Assembly (NCBI GenBank): GCA_965237635.1
Contig: CBDEFX010000002.1
Location: 1,612,001-1,676,000, forward strand
Reading direction: 5' to 3'
DNA: 64,000 bases
Origin: CBDEFX01 sp965237635
GTDB taxonomy: Bacteria; Chloroflexota; Dehalococcoidia; Lucifugimonadales; CAUZJF01
Position numbers and translations under genes: made by a program. Numbering within the stretch: position 1 is the stretch's first letter; every line of letters starts with the position of its first letter. Below, piece after piece: positions 7,889 to 16,287 of this stretch. The notes beneath the pieces were generated by a model. The model was not told the origin of the DNA. It made no database searches and worked only from the letters and a program-made list of their open reading frames with translations.

Positions 7889-9118
7889 TCAGAACGCCAC
7901 CGGCAGGATTCGAGGGCAACGTAGTGCCATATTCTCCCACCAGACCACGTCTTCGCTCTCAAGTCGAATCTCAGGCAGGCGTTCGAGTAGGGTCTTGACC
8001 GCTATTTGCGCTTCGACGCGGGCCAGCGGCGCGCCCAGACAGAAGTGGATTCCCCAGCCGAATGCCAGGTGTTTATTGTTCTGTCTGCCCACGTCGAGCC
8101 GGTCGGGATCGGGGAACTGCGCCGGGTCTCGGTTGGCCGCGGCCCGCACCATCATGACCGGTTGCCCCTTTTGGATATGCCGCCCCCCGAGATCAACGTC
8201 CTCGGCGGCCAGGCGGGTATCGACCTGGATCGGGCTCTCGTAGCGGAGAAACTCCTCGACCGCCGTTTTCATCAACGACGGGTCACTCCTGAGCCTTTCC
8301 AGCTCGCTCCGATTCCGAAGCAGCGACAGCATACCGTTTGCGATCAGGCTCACTGTTGTCTCGAAGCCTGCTACGAACAGGAAGACGCTGAGTCCCAAAA
8401 GCTCTTGCTCCGTCAGCCCATCTTGCTCGCCCTCGGTGGCAGCCAGGGCGCTAATCAGGTCCTCGCGAGGTTCGCGGCGCCGCTCCAGAGTCAGCTCGCG
8501 GAACAGGCGAGTCAGCTCCTTTCGGCTCGTGTCAGCCTGATCGGCGGCTCGGACGACGTAGGAGCCGATCCCCCCGACGAATGCGGCAATATCTTCGGCC
8601 CACGTCTTGAACTGGCTTCGGTCCCCCTCGGGGACGCCGAGTATCTCGCAGATCAAAGTGGCCGGGAGCGGGTAGGCGAAATCGTTCACAAGGTCCATGT
8701 GCCCCTGTCTCTCAGCGTCGTCGATGAGGGCGTCGACGATCTCCTGGGTGCGAGCCCGCATGCGTTCCGCTAGCTCTGCTGTAAAGGTCCTACTTATCAG
8801 GTTCCGCATGCGGGTGTGCTTTGGGGGGTCCGTGAATCCGAGCCAGTTCGACACGTGTTCGCCCAAGGGCTCGAGCCTGGACTGGTCGAGCTCCGACAGA
8901 CCGCTCATGGGCACCGAAGCCCGGTCGCTGGAGAACCGCGGGTCGCGAGTGGCAGTACGTAGGTCGTCATAGCGGGTGAGGACCCAGCTGTTGAGCCGCT
9001 CGCTCCAATGGACGGGGTCCTCTCTGCGGAGCCGATGAAAGAGGGGGTACGGGTCTGGCAACCGGCCGTCACAGAATAGATCGTAGTCTTCGAGTGCTTG
9101 GATTTCGGCTATCGGCAT
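7889..9118 (-). CDS. Cytochrome P450
   Basis: Soluble bacterial P450 monooxygenase, 409 aa, the usual length. The I-helix motif is LFVAGFETTVSLIANG, the ExxR motif lies in EEFLRYESP, and the heme loop FGWGIHFCLGAPLAR carries the thiolate Cys near residue 360. The N-terminus (DPYPLFHRLRREDPVHW) is typical of bacterial class I enzymes such as CYP107 relatives. No ferredoxin or ferredoxin reductase gene is adjacent, so electron donors must be encoded elsewhere. The substrate cannot be inferred. It is followed 23 nt downstream by the lipoprotein gene. Confidence 0.93.
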   Translation of the reverse strand: MPIAEIQALEDYDLFCDGRLPDPYPLFHRLRREDPVHWSERLNSWVLTRYDDLRTATRDPRFSSDRASVPMSGLSELDQSRLEPLGEHVSNWLGFTDPPKHTRMRNLISRTFTAELAERMRARTQEIVDALIDDAERQGHMDLVNDFAYPLPATLICEILGVPEGDRSQFKTWAEDIAAFVGGIGSYVVRAADQADTSRKELTRLFRELTLERRREPREDLISALAATEGEQDGLTEQELLGLSVFLFVAGFETTVSLIANGMLSLLRNRSELERLRSDPSLMKTAVEEFLRYESPIQVDTRLAAEDVDLGGRHIQKGQPVMMVRAAANRDPAQFPDPDRLDVGRQNNKHLAFGWGIHFCLGAPLARVEAQIAVKTLLERLPEIRLESEDVVWWENMALRCPRILPVAF

Positions 9119-9159
9119 GCGCTACTCTTGCGCCTAGCAGATGGTAAAGTGAGGTTTGA

Positions 9160-9300
9160 CCAATTGTCATCCTGAGTCCCGATTCGGCATCGGGACGAAG
9201 GATCTGGGGTGGTTGGGCATTCCCTCTCCGCTGAGGTCGCAGCAGACCCAGCCCCAGACTCTTCGTCGCCCCGATTCGGCATCGGGGTGACAGGTTTGTC
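9160..9300. repeat. Dispersed intergenic repeat with inverted cores
   Basis: Two copies of the CGATTCGGCATCGGG core, at about 9180-9194 and 9271-9286, flank CTGGGGTGG and CCCCAGACTCTTCGTC. They form a long imperfect inverted repeat between the P450 and aldo/keto reductase genes. The same core recurs near 3785, 16145, 23940 and 48240. Confidence 0.7.
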
Positions 9301-9320
9301 GAACGCGAATTGACCGGGGA

Positions 9321-10382
9321 CTAGCGAAGCCCACCGTAGAACTCGCTGTCAGGGTAGCAGAAGACGTTCCAGAAGCTCATCGGGTAGGGGGCGGGCAGCT
9401 TGCTGATCTTCCGAAGCTCTTCCATCTCCTCGTCGGAGAGTCGAAACTCCAGGGAGCCCATATTGCCGTCGAACTGTTTGAGGCTGCTGGCTCCTACCAG
9501 GGCTACGTCGCAGGTTCCAGACTGCAGCAGCCAGGCCAGGGCCACGTCCGGGATCGACCTTCCATGCCGTTCCGCGATGCCTGCGAGCGCGTCTTGTGTG
9601 TTCCAGACTCTATCGACGGCAAGCCGTTCCCAGGACCAGCTCTCCTCGGGCTTTACCTCGGCGGTCCGAGACCCGGGTGGAGGCCCCTTGTCTGCCCGCG
9701 AGTACCGGCCGGTTAGGAAGCCCTGGGCAAAGACGCCCCAGGCTATGATCGAGATGTTCTGGTCGCGACAGGCGGGGATAACGGCGAACTCGGCCACCCG
9801 GTCGGCAACGTTGTAATAGATCTGGTTGGAGACGATCGGCGTGAGGTTGAAGTGACGCGCGTGCATGTTGGCTTTGACAAGCTGCCAGCCACCCCAGTTG
9901 CTGACGCCGACGTACCGAATCTTGCCGGCACACACGAAATCGTCCAAGACACGCATGGTCTCTTCCACAGGGGTTTGAGGGTCGTGAACGTGACACTGAT
10001 AGAGGTCAATGTAGTCCGTATCCAGCCGGCGCAGGCTCGCCTCTATCTGGGTGGATAGGTAGGTGCGCGACAGGCCGAAGGTATTCGGCCGCGGATCGTC
10101 TTCCATGAGCCAGGCGCCTTTCGTAGCCAGGACAAACCGGTGCCGTCTGCCCTTGATGATCTTGCCAACGGTCCGCTCCGAAGTGCCAGCGTTCTCAGTA
10201 TTCGTTCCGCGGAGCCCTCCGCCGTAAACGTTGGCTGTGTCAAGGTAGATTCCGCCTGCGTCGTAGAACCTGTCCACCATGGTCCGGGCGGTCTTCTCGT
10301 CCAGTCCGGTGCCAAAGAACACGGTCCCCAGGCCGACTCTCGACACCTCCAGCCCAGACTTGCCCAAATGGTGGTATTCCAT
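9321..10382 (-). CDS. Aldo/keto reductase
   Basis: NAD(P)H-dependent oxidoreductase with a TIM-barrel fold, 353 aa. Catalytic Asp and Tyr lie in YLDTANVYGGG, the Lys in FVLATKG and the His in DLYQCHVHDPQTP. The phosphate-binding segment LAWLLQSGTCDVALVGAS is near the C-terminus. The ATG at 10382 follows GGAGAAAGG; the upstream in-frame ATG has no ribosome site. The layout resembles the YghZ/L-glyceraldehyde-3-phosphate reductase group, but the natural substrate is unknown. It is the first gene of the minus-strand run and is separated from the P450 by a repeat. Confidence 0.9.
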   Translation of the reverse strand: MEYHHLGKSGLEVSRVGLGTVFFGTGLDEKTARTMVDRFYDAGGIYLDTANVYGGGLRGTNTENAGTSERTVGKIIKGRRHRFVLATKGAWLMEDDPRPNTFGLSRTYLSTQIEASLRRLDTDYIDLYQCHVHDPQTPVEETMRVLDDFVCAGKIRYVGVSNWGGWQLVKANMHARHFNLTPIVSNQIYYNVADRVAEFAVIPACRDQNISIIAWGVFAQGFLTGRYSRADKGPPPGSRTAEVKPEESWSWERLAVDRVWNTQDALAGIAERHGRSIPDVALAWLLQSGTCDVALVGASSLKQFDGNMGSLEFRLSDEEMEELRKISKLPAPYPMSFWNVFCYPDSEFYGGLR

Positions 10383-10511
10383 GGTCCTTTCTCCAGTCAT
10401 TCTTGCGTGCGGATCGGGGCAATCGTACCACGAGCCGCCCCCTGCCGCTATCGTCAAAGATAGGCCGGTGATCTACGTGCAAAACGTTGCATTATTCAAC
10501 GAGCACCTAGG

Positions 10512-10540
10512 TTGACAATCCATTATGCCGTGAATATGCT
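10512..10540 (+). promoter_or_regulatory. Sigma70-type promoter of the collagen-like gene
   Basis: TTGACA at 10512-10517, a 17-nt spacer and TATGCT at 10535-10540. Predicted transcription starts near 10547, giving a leader of about 77 nt before the ATG at 10624. This is the best -35/-10 pair seen in the window. Confidence 0.75.
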
Positions 10541-10623
10541 GCGAGGGCAGTGGCACGGGATACGTTTGCGAGATTTCTACTGGCGTGCGACAGTCCCGTT
10601 GAGGACACCTGAGAGAGGACCAC

Positions 10624-11643
10624 ATGAAATACCCTAGACGTGGCTACGTTCTGGTGTTCCTGATGTCACTACTCTCGGCGTTTGTTCTGCTCGCCTGCGA
10701 GGGACCGGCTGGAAAGCCGGGCCTGCCCGGGGAGCCTGGGTTGCCCGGGCAGCCTGGCGCTCCGGGGCCGCCAGGGCCCCCAGGAGCTACAGGCGGTCGG
10801 GGGTCGCAAGGCGACCCTGGTTTCACCGGATTCTCCGGTGAGCCGGGCGAACCTGGTTTCCCCGGCCTCCCTGGAGTACAGGGGCCGCCGGGACCACCGG
10901 GGCAACATACCGCCACGAAGGCCGCGCTCATGGTCAGCGAGCAGACGATGTACCTCGACCAGGGCATTACCATAACCGGTTCGGGTTTTAACCCATGGGA
11001 GCCCGTTATCGTCACGGTAGACCTTGGTGGGCCAATCGAGTCGTTTGCAGGCGGGTGGGGAGCGGCGACGTTCAATCCCAGCCTTGGCCAGGTTGACTCT
11101 AACTCGGGAGGCGCGTGGACACTGTCAGTTGACAGCCCCGTCATGGACATCGGTGGCATCTCCGAGAACAGAGATAGGCTGCTGGAGGCGGGCGTGATCA
11201 CCATACTGGCGGAGGGCCAGGACGGCAACAAGGCAAGCTGGCCGGTCTCGGTCGTGGCCGAGACTCCAACGGGCGGTGCAGCTGGCGTATCTAGGGCTTC
11301 GAGCCTGATCGTAGCGGGCCCAGTGGTGGCCGGCGAAGAGGTCATGGTATACGGGGCAGGCTTCAAGGCCAGGGAAAGGTTCTCGCTCGTCGCAGTAACC
11401 GGTATCGGCAAAGGGACTAGCTTTTCGCCACAGGGCCAAGAGTACGGATTCTTCGATCGAGGCACTATTGAAGCCAGTGGCGTCTTCGAACGATTTGGTC
11501 TGACGCTCGGTGTGGCTGAAGATACCGGCGCATTCATGGTCGACATATCACCGTCCCAGGCCCCGGGCGTCTACACCCTCGAGGCATATGGGGTCGACGG
11601 CTCTTATGCCACCGCGCCGCTGGTCATACTCGCGGCACAATAA
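10624..11643 (+). CDS. Collagen-like repeat lipoprotein
   Basis: Exported lipoprotein of 339 aa. It has a signal peptide with lipobox near VLLAC (Cys about residue 25), then about 22 uninterrupted Gly-X-Y triplets (residues about 27-92, rich in GEPG, GPPG and GLPG), then two beta-rich Ig-like modules. Each module contains a motif like ITGSGFNPWEPV or VYGAGFKARERF, resembling surface-layer or IPT/TIG-type domains. Collagen triplets predict a trimeric stalk anchored in the membrane with C-terminal heads outside. The ribosome site is GAGAGGA before ATG 10624. It is a single-gene transcript with its own promoter and terminator. Confidence 0.85.
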   Translation: MKYPRRGYVLVFLMSLLSAFVLLACEGPAGKPGLPGEPGLPGQPGAPGPPGPPGATGGRGSQGDPGFTGFSGEPGEPGFPGLPGVQGPPGPPGQHTATKAALMVSEQTMYLDQGITITGSGFNPWEPVIVTVDLGGPIESFAGGWGAATFNPSLGQVDSNSGGAWTLSVDSPVMDIGGISENRDRLLEAGVITILAEGQDGNKASWPVSVVAETPTGGAAGVSRASSLIVAGPVVAGEEVMVYGAGFKARERFSLVAVTGIGKGTSFSPQGQEYGFFDRGTIEASGVFERFGLTLGVAEDTGAFMVDISPSQAPGVYTLEAYGVDGSYATAPLVILAAQ

Positions 11644-11691
11644 GGCCAGACGACTGGCGGCTGAAAGCCGCCGAGTTTGGTGTAAACGAAT

Positions 11692-11726
11692 GAGCCCCGT
11701 TCAACTTTGAGCGGGGCTCTCTTGTT
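11692..11726 (+). terminator. Intrinsic terminator of the collagen-like gene
   Basis: Perfect 8-bp stem GAGCCCCG/CGGGGCTC with a 12-nt loop, followed by TCTTGTT, 48 nt after the stop codon. Confidence 0.8.
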
Positions 11727-11777
11727 GAGGCCTCCTACCGAGAAACGCAAACCCAGAGGAGAATACGGAGGTGAACG

Positions 11778-12134
11778 GTGAAACTCGGTACGATTCTGCT
11801 TAACGTTGGCGATGTCGACGCTCTGAAACAGGCCCGTGAGTGGTATCAGAATCTACTTGGTCTCAACGTCAGGACAGACGAACCCGGTGAGTCGGTCTTC
11901 TTTGCCGAGAATGGCGGTACGACACTGGGGCTGCATACGGGCCGTCCTCTGCCGAGCCCCGACCTCCTGACCATCTATTTCGAAGTCGATGACATCGACG
12001 CAACTTACGAGCAGTTAAGCGGTAGGGGAGTCGAGTTTACGAACGAGCCCGGCGACCGCCCGTGGGGAGGGAGAGTTGCTGAGACCTCTGACCCGATCGG
12101 GCACGCAGTCCATATCATGAACTGGCCTGCCTGA
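11778..12134 (+). CDS. VOC (glyoxalase/bleomycin-resistance) family protein
   Basis: Small cytoplasmic protein of 118 aa with the beta-alpha-beta-beta-beta fold of the vicinal oxygen chelate family. Strand patterns include MKLGTILLNVGDVDALKQ, SVFFAENGGTTLGLH, LTIYFEVDDIDATY and a C-terminal DPIGHAVHIMNW with an acidic/His ligand region. The GTG at 11778 is preceded by GGAGG at correct spacing. It lies alone between a terminator and a convergent pirin gene. Both glyoxalase-like and resistance-like roles exist in the family, and nothing here distinguishes them. Confidence 0.85.
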   Translation: MKLGTILLNVGDVDALKQAREWYQNLLGLNVRTDEPGESVFFAENGGTTLGLHTGRPLPSPDLLTIYFEVDDIDATYEQLSGRGVEFTNEPGDRPWGGRVAETSDPIGHAVHIMNWPA

Positions 12135-12192
12135 CGATTCGAGAGCCAAGCAGCCTGGCGCCTGCGATGGTGCTGTTCGTCGATGGGCAGCG

Positions 12193-12215
12193 GAGACGCC
12201 CCAGCGGGGCGTCTC
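12193..12215. terminator. Strong hairpin between convergent genes
   Basis: Perfect 10-bp stem GAGACGCCCC/GGGGCGTCTC with a 3-nt loop, 59 nt after the VOC stop and upstream of the pirin stop on the other strand. There is no T-tract. It may act as a transcript end or may be a mobile palindromic repeat. Confidence 0.5.
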
Positions 12216-12372
12216 TACACGGAAGGACCGGTAACTATCGTCCTTCGGGGTGCGCCGATTGGAACGGGTATCGAGCACAGCCTCTCCCCAGACCCTTCCC
12301 CCGACGAGGCGCCGGGGTCAGGGAAACATGTTGGTGGCCACTCCCTGGTGCAAGCTGTACAGCCGTTCGACG

Positions 12373-13338
12373 TTATTCTGGCCGTTGTTTTGCGGGGATG
12401 CGGCCCATCCGGCCGGCCTGATAGTCTTCGATTGCCTGGATGATCTCTTCCCGAGTGTTCATGACAAAGGGGCCGTGCCAGAAGACCGGCTCGCGGATTG
12501 GGCTTCCGCCCAGGAGAAGGACGTCCAGTGTCGGCGACCGGCTCTCCTGTGTCGGGCTGCCCATTATGGTGACCACGTTGCCATCGCCCATTACGGCTAG
12601 CTGGCCCTCTTGTATGGGGTGCTCGTCGGCTCCCACTGTCCCGCGCCCCGCCAACACATAGACGAGCGCATTGAAGTCCGCTTGCCAGGGGACCTGCAGG
12701 CGAGCGCCGGGGCTCACGGTCGCGTGCGCGTAGGTGATGGGGGTGCGAGTGCTGCCGGGTCCGCGCTGGTCGGCGAGGTCTCCGGCGATGATGCGGACGA
12801 CCGCGCCGCCGTCGTCCGAGGCCACAAGGATGGACTTGTCGGCCTCGAGGTCCTGGTACTGTGGAGGGGACCACTTCTGTGTCCGTGGTAGATTGACCCA
12901 TAGCTGCACACCGTGGAACAGGCCACCTTTTGCAACTATTTGCTCGGTCGGCATCTCTGAATGCACGATGCCGGCGCCCGCAGTCATCCATTGGGTGGCG
13001 TCGTCTGTGATGAGCCCTCCTCCGCCGTTCGAGTCGCGGTGCTCGAGCTCACCATCCATCATGTAGGTAACAGTCTCGAAGCCCCGATGGGGATGGTCGG
13101 GCGCTCCCTTGGCCTCTCCCGGGGCATACTCGACTGCGCCCATGTGGTCCAGGAGAATAAAGGGATCGGCGAGCCTGGGGTCGATGCTAGCGAAAGCCCT
13201 ACGAACCTCGAATCCCGCGCCTTCGAGAGTCCTCGGCGCGTCGACGACCTGTACGACGTGGCGCTCGTTCGCCTCTTCAGGGTCGACGGGCGCGATCCGG
13301 GGAAGGACTGAAAGGTCTTCGACCTGCACGGCTGGCAT
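12373..13338 (-). CDS. Pirin family protein
   Basis: Bicupin protein of 321 aa. The N-terminal cupin carries the pirin signature HPHRGFETVTYMMDGELEH with metal-binding His residues, followed by GAGIVHSEMP. The second cupin lies at about residues 190-270 (VYVLAGRGTVG). C-terminal motifs include GPFVMNTREEI. The ATG at 13338 has a strong AAGGAGGG site. Members range from quercetinases to redox-sensing regulators; no neighbour narrows the role. The upstream region contains a 19-bp tandem duplication, described separately. Confidence 0.92.
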   Translation of the reverse strand: MPAVQVEDLSVLPRIAPVDPEEANERHVVQVVDAPRTLEGAGFEVRRAFASIDPRLADPFILLDHMGAVEYAPGEAKGAPDHPHRGFETVTYMMDGELEHRDSNGGGGLITDDATQWMTAGAGIVHSEMPTEQIVAKGGLFHGVQLWVNLPRTQKWSPPQYQDLEADKSILVASDDGGAVVRIIAGDLADQRGPGSTRTPITYAHATVSPGARLQVPWQADFNALVYVLAGRGTVGADEHPIQEGQLAVMGDGNVVTIMGSPTQESRSPTLDVLLLGGSPIREPVFWHGPFVMNTREEIIQAIEDYQAGRMGRIPAKQRPE

Positions 13339-13351
13339 CTCTTGCCCTCCT

Positions 13352-13389
13352 TACGGGCTGCCCCGTTGTCTACGGGCTGCCCCGTTGTC
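13352..13389. repeat. 19-bp tandem duplication upstream of pirin
   Basis: Two exact copies of TACGGGCTGCCCCGTTGTC in direct tandem, ending 14 nt from the pirin start codon. Each unit contains the inverted pair ACGGG/CCCGT, so it could be a duplicated operator or simple slippage. Confidence 0.6.
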
Positions 13390-13499
13390 TCGAAGTAGGC
13401 GGGTAGGGTATGTGACAATTCTACAATGAAGGATGTGGTAACCGAAAGGGATCTCCTTGCCGACGACGCCGATAGCCCAAGGTGTAGGGCGCGCCGGCG

Positions 13500-14032
13500 C
13501 TAGGGTTGTCCACCGGGTCGACCGCCGCCGCCTCGGAATCCGCCACCGCCGAATCCATCCGTGCCTTCGGGCACGACGAAGATCGTATTTGCCTGGACCG
13601 TGCCATCCTCTGCTCGGGCGCCGGCGACTGTGACTCGCGTGCCCTCGGTTAACTCCGCCGAGGTGACCTCAACCGTTTTCTGGATGATCGTGTCGTCGCC
13701 TATGGTGGCTAGCAAAGTACCCTGTGTCGTGTTGACGGTAACGGTATTGCCTTCCACCTTCTCGATGGTCCCGGTAAGGCCACCCCCGCCGCCGAAGCGG
13801 GTGCCTCCAGCGAATCCTCCGCCACCCGGTGCGCCACCTCCGAACTGGCCCTGGAACTGCTCTCGAAGCTGCGCCAGGTCTTCCGGACTGACATCGCCGG
13901 ACTGTATCTGTTCCCTAAGCCGGCCCAACGTCTGTCCGTCAGTCTGGTCGGCAGTCTGCGACGCCGAACTGGGAGCCTGGCGGACCGGCGCGACGGGCGC
14001 GGCAGCCTCAGCCTCCTGGCCCTTGCCGATGG
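13500..14032 (-). pseudogene. C-terminal part of a Gly-rich secreted protein (DUF5666-like), 5' end removed by IS1380
   Basis: The remaining 177 codons begin at the IS1380 boundary and end at a stop at 13500. They contain a charged helical part with SGDVSPEDLAQLREQFQ, a Gly-rich hinge, then a small beta-domain (LTGTIEKVEGNTVTVNTTQG ... GTRVTVAGARAEDGTVQA) that resembles DUF5666/OB-fold domains, and a Gly/Arg-rich tail. The real start and signal peptide are lost; the open frame continues into IS1380 sequence on the far side of the CTAAG duplication. Because IS copy 1 is truncated at its other end, the 5' part was deleted and not simply displaced. Confidence 0.65.
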
Positions 14033-14037
14033 CTAAG

Positions 14038-14928
14038 CCCGAATCCACCGAAGGAGGGCGTCGGGTTAGCGTCCTGAGGCGGCAAGAAGGTGCTCCTGTG
14101 TTTCTGGGATAATGGTTTTGTAGCAAAAAAACGGCCCCGGAAAAGGAGCACCCAGTAGATGCTGCCACGCAACCACCCCGACCGGATCCAAATCACCTTC
14201 GACGACCGCCGCTTGGTGGCCAATGCCGGGCTGCTCCTTCCGGCCACCCTGGCGCGGCACCTCGGCCTGCCCGAACTCGTCCGGCAGCGCCTCGACCTGG
14301 GCGATGCCCCGGGGCGGGCGAACACGAGCGACAAGATGATGACGCTGGTGGCGTCTGCGCTGGCTGGGGGCGACTGCATTGACGACGCCGATGTGTTGCG
14401 CACCGGGGGGACGGCCTGCACCCTGGGCGGCACGGTCAAGGCGCCATCCACCCTGGGCACCTTCCTGCGCAGCTTCCGGTGGGGTCACGTCCGTCAACTC
14501 GACCGGGTGAGCCGCGAGTTGCTGGCCCGGGCTTGGCAGGCCGGGGCGGGACCCGGCGACGGGCCCCTGACCATTGACCTGGACTCCACCATCTGCGAGA
14601 CCTACGGACTGGCCAAGGAGGGCGCCCGCCACCACGGCTATACCGGCAAGCGGGGCTACCACCCGCTGCCGGCCATCGCCGCCGGCACCGGAGACGTGCT
14701 GATGTCCCGGCTGCGCGAGGGCCGGGCCAACACCGCCCGCGGCGCCGCCCACTTCCTGCGGGAGACGGTGGGACGGGTGCGCTACGCCGGGGCCAACGGA
14801 CGACTCACGCTACGGGCTGACAGCGGGTTCTACACTCATGGCGTGGTATCCGTCTGCCGCAAGATGGATGTCCGCTTCTCCATCACCATCCGCCAGCACA
14901 AAAGCCTGCACAATCTCATCGAGGCGAT
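14038..14928 (+). mobile_element. IS1380-family element, copy 1, truncated
   Basis: The left terminal repeat CCCGAATCCACCGAAGGAGG starts at 14038 after CTAAG (14033-14037). The first 891 bp match the 1719-bp copies 2 and 4. Similarity ends at 14928 inside the transposase, where a response-regulator gene read on the minus strand begins. There is no right terminal repeat, consistent with an adjacent deletion. Confidence 0.88.
14159..14928 (+). pseudogene. IS1380-family transposase, N-terminal 256 residues
   Basis: Matches residues 1-256 of the 441-aa transposase of copies 2 and 4 with very few substitutions (for example an Asn replacing Asp near GRVRYAGA). The catalytic region LTIDLDSTICETYG is intact. 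After HNLIEA the frame enters antisense response-regulator sequence, so the C-terminal catalytic part is missing. Confidence 0.88.
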
Positions 14929-15111
14929 GCCATCGAGCCTCGGGAGCATCAGGTCGAGGATCACCAGGTCCGGGCGGGCCTCGCGTGCCAATCGCAGGCC
15001 CTCGACGTCGTCCCCCGCGGAGATCACCTTGTGGCCGTCTCTTTGCAGGTAGAGACTGACAAGCCTGACGGTGTCTGGGTCGTCTTCGACAATTAGAACG
15101 GTGCTAGCCAT
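14927..15111 (-). pseudogene. Response regulator receiver domain, truncated by IS1380
   Basis: The N-terminal 62 residues of a CheY-like receiver: TVLIVEDDPDTVRLVSLYLQ with the acidic pair, and LVILDLMLPRLDG with the phosphoacceptor Asp. Coding then enters the truncated IS1380 element, so the rest of the receiver and any output domain are absent. It lies downstream of the small secreted-protein gene on the same strand, separated by two hairpins. It was probably an OmpR/PhoB-type regulator, but the output domain needed to say so is lost. Confidence 0.85.
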
Positions 15112-15211
15112 ATCTGTGGTCCGTCCTGGACCGGAGTCTTGAGTCTCGGTTGCTTATGTTGAATATAACGGACAATCTTGAAGAAAGTGTGAAGATGTCA
15201 TAAATGGGAAC

Positions 15212-15245
15212 CCCTGGCGGCTGGGCGCGAAGCTAACCGCCAGGG
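15212..15245. terminator. Stem-loop in the 15.2 kb intergenic region
   Basis: Perfect 9-bp inverted repeat CCCTGGCGG/CCGCCAGGG with a 16-nt loop, between the hairpin at 15258-15320 and the start of the truncated response regulator. The role is unknown. Confidence 0.4.
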
Positions 15246-15257
15246 ACAGCCCAACGG

Positions 15258-15320
15258 TAGGCTCGGTCCGAAGCAGGTCCTTTTTGAGGCGGGAACGGGA
15301 CCGCTTCGGACCGGCGCCTA
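15258..15320 (-). terminator. Long hairpin downstream of the small secreted protein gene
   Basis: TAGGC, CGGTCCGAAGC and GGTCC pair with GGACC, GCTTCGGACCG and GCCTA, giving about 21 paired bases with small bulges. The stem begins 9 nt after the stop at 15329, so it probably terminates or stabilises that transcript. There is an A/T-rich loop but no clear T-tract after the stem. Confidence 0.6.
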
Positions 15321-15328
15321 CCTTTCTG

Positions 15329-15787
15329 TTATAGGGACGCGCCTTCAGGAACGGGAGCCTCTTCTGTCGGAGACGTCGGGCTCCCTTGATAGAAGCCACG
15401 CTTGCCGAAGCCACCGCCACGACGTCCGTGCTTGTGCCCGCGGAACCCGAACCCATGACCTCGGAGTTTCGGGCCCAGGGAATCAGGCATGGACCTGTAC
15501 CACTCGGCGTACTCGTCCGCCTGCTCCTGGGTAATCGTGCCGCTCTCGACCAAGGCCGCGAGCTTGGTGTCCACCGCCTCATCGCGCATCTCCTCGGACG
15601 CCTGGTCAAAGGCGTCCTGGACCGCCTGCTCTTCGAGCCCGAGGATTCCCGCCACCCGGGAGATCAGGCCCTGTATTGGAGAGCCTCCCTCGGTCTCATC
15701 AGTCTGGGCCATCACCGCCCCTCCTCCAACTCCGATGACCAGTGCCACCAGAGCTGCCATCGCTACAAACCACCGCCTCATTCTCAT
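15329..15787 (-). CDS. Small secreted Gly/His/Arg-rich protein (DUF2680-like)
   Basis: Exported protein of 152 aa. The signal peptide covers residues 1-28 (WFVAMAALVALVIGVGGG, cleavage near VMAQ). A helical region (LEEQAVQDAFDQASEEMRDE) and a motif LVESGTITQEQADEYAEWY resemble DUF2680/YckD-type proteins. A flexible tail rich in Gly, Arg, Lys and His (GFRGHKHGRRGGGFG) may bind metal or polyanions. An AGGAGGTGAG ribosome site precedes ATG 15787. It is followed by a strong hairpin. Confidence 0.8.
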   Translation of the reverse strand: MRMRRWFVAMAALVALVIGVGGGAVMAQTDETEGGSPIQGLISRVAGILGLEEQAVQDAFDQASEEMRDEAVDTKLAALVESGTITQEQADEYAEWYRSMPDSLGPKLRGHGFGFRGHKHGRRGGGFGKRGFYQGSPTSPTEEAPVPEGASL

Positions 15788-15883
15788 GTCTCACCTCCTG
15801 TGCATTTGATGGCGTTGCCCGCCTCTACAGTCAATCTATCGGACAACTGTTAAGGAAGTTTGAACGCGACGGACGGCAGGGAT

Positions 15884-16191
15884 TCGCACTTAAAATCGCA
15901 TGCGGAGTCCTACTCGTACCCGTCGAACCAACGTCCCGACCCTTCCAACCTGGTTACCGTTGGCGCACTTCAAGGCCCTGGTTCGGGAACCGCTCCTCCA
16001 GAGAGTACACTACGGTGCTGGCGGCTGAACGAGACGTAGGGGCGGGTTTCAAACCCGCCCTCCCTGCTCCCTATTGATGGGCTTTGCACAAGAAGTGCCG
16101 CGCGAGCCGAATTGCTCTTCGACAGGCTCCCTTCGATACGTCCCGATGCGGCATCGGGACTACTCAGGGCGAACGGTGAATCTGAACCTAC
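15884..16191. repeat. Composite dispersed repeats (15.9-16.2 kb)
   Basis: This 404-bp gap without genes holds one repeat piece with CGGAGTCCTACTCGTACCCG and CCTTCCAACCTGG (15884-15957), a GTAGGGGCGGGTTTCAAACC piece (16035-16070), and a GCATCGGGACTACTCAGG/GAACGGTGAATCTGAACCTA piece (16140-16191). The last is split by the IS3 element and continues at 17522. The rest shows no gene. Confidence 0.75.
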
Positions 16192-16287
16192 TGAGGTGTG
16201 AGGTGGTACCCAAAAACTAGACAACTGGCTAAGAGAGAGTCCAGCTCCTAAAATAACCGGCAACTAACCGACGTGGAGGAGCAGGAC

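Noticed and set aside
9160..9300. CRISPR-like array from repeated palindromes
   Set aside because: Only two cores with unequal spacing and no cas genes; they belong to dispersed intergenic repeats.
10644..11546. 300-codon frame opposite the collagen-like gene
   Set aside because: Antisense of Gly-Pro repeats gives artefactual Pro/Gly frames; the plus strand has signal peptide, promoter and terminator.
12215..12991. 258-codon frame within the pirin gene
   Set aside because: Arg/Pro-rich shadow; pirin motifs and a strong ribosome site are in the other frame.
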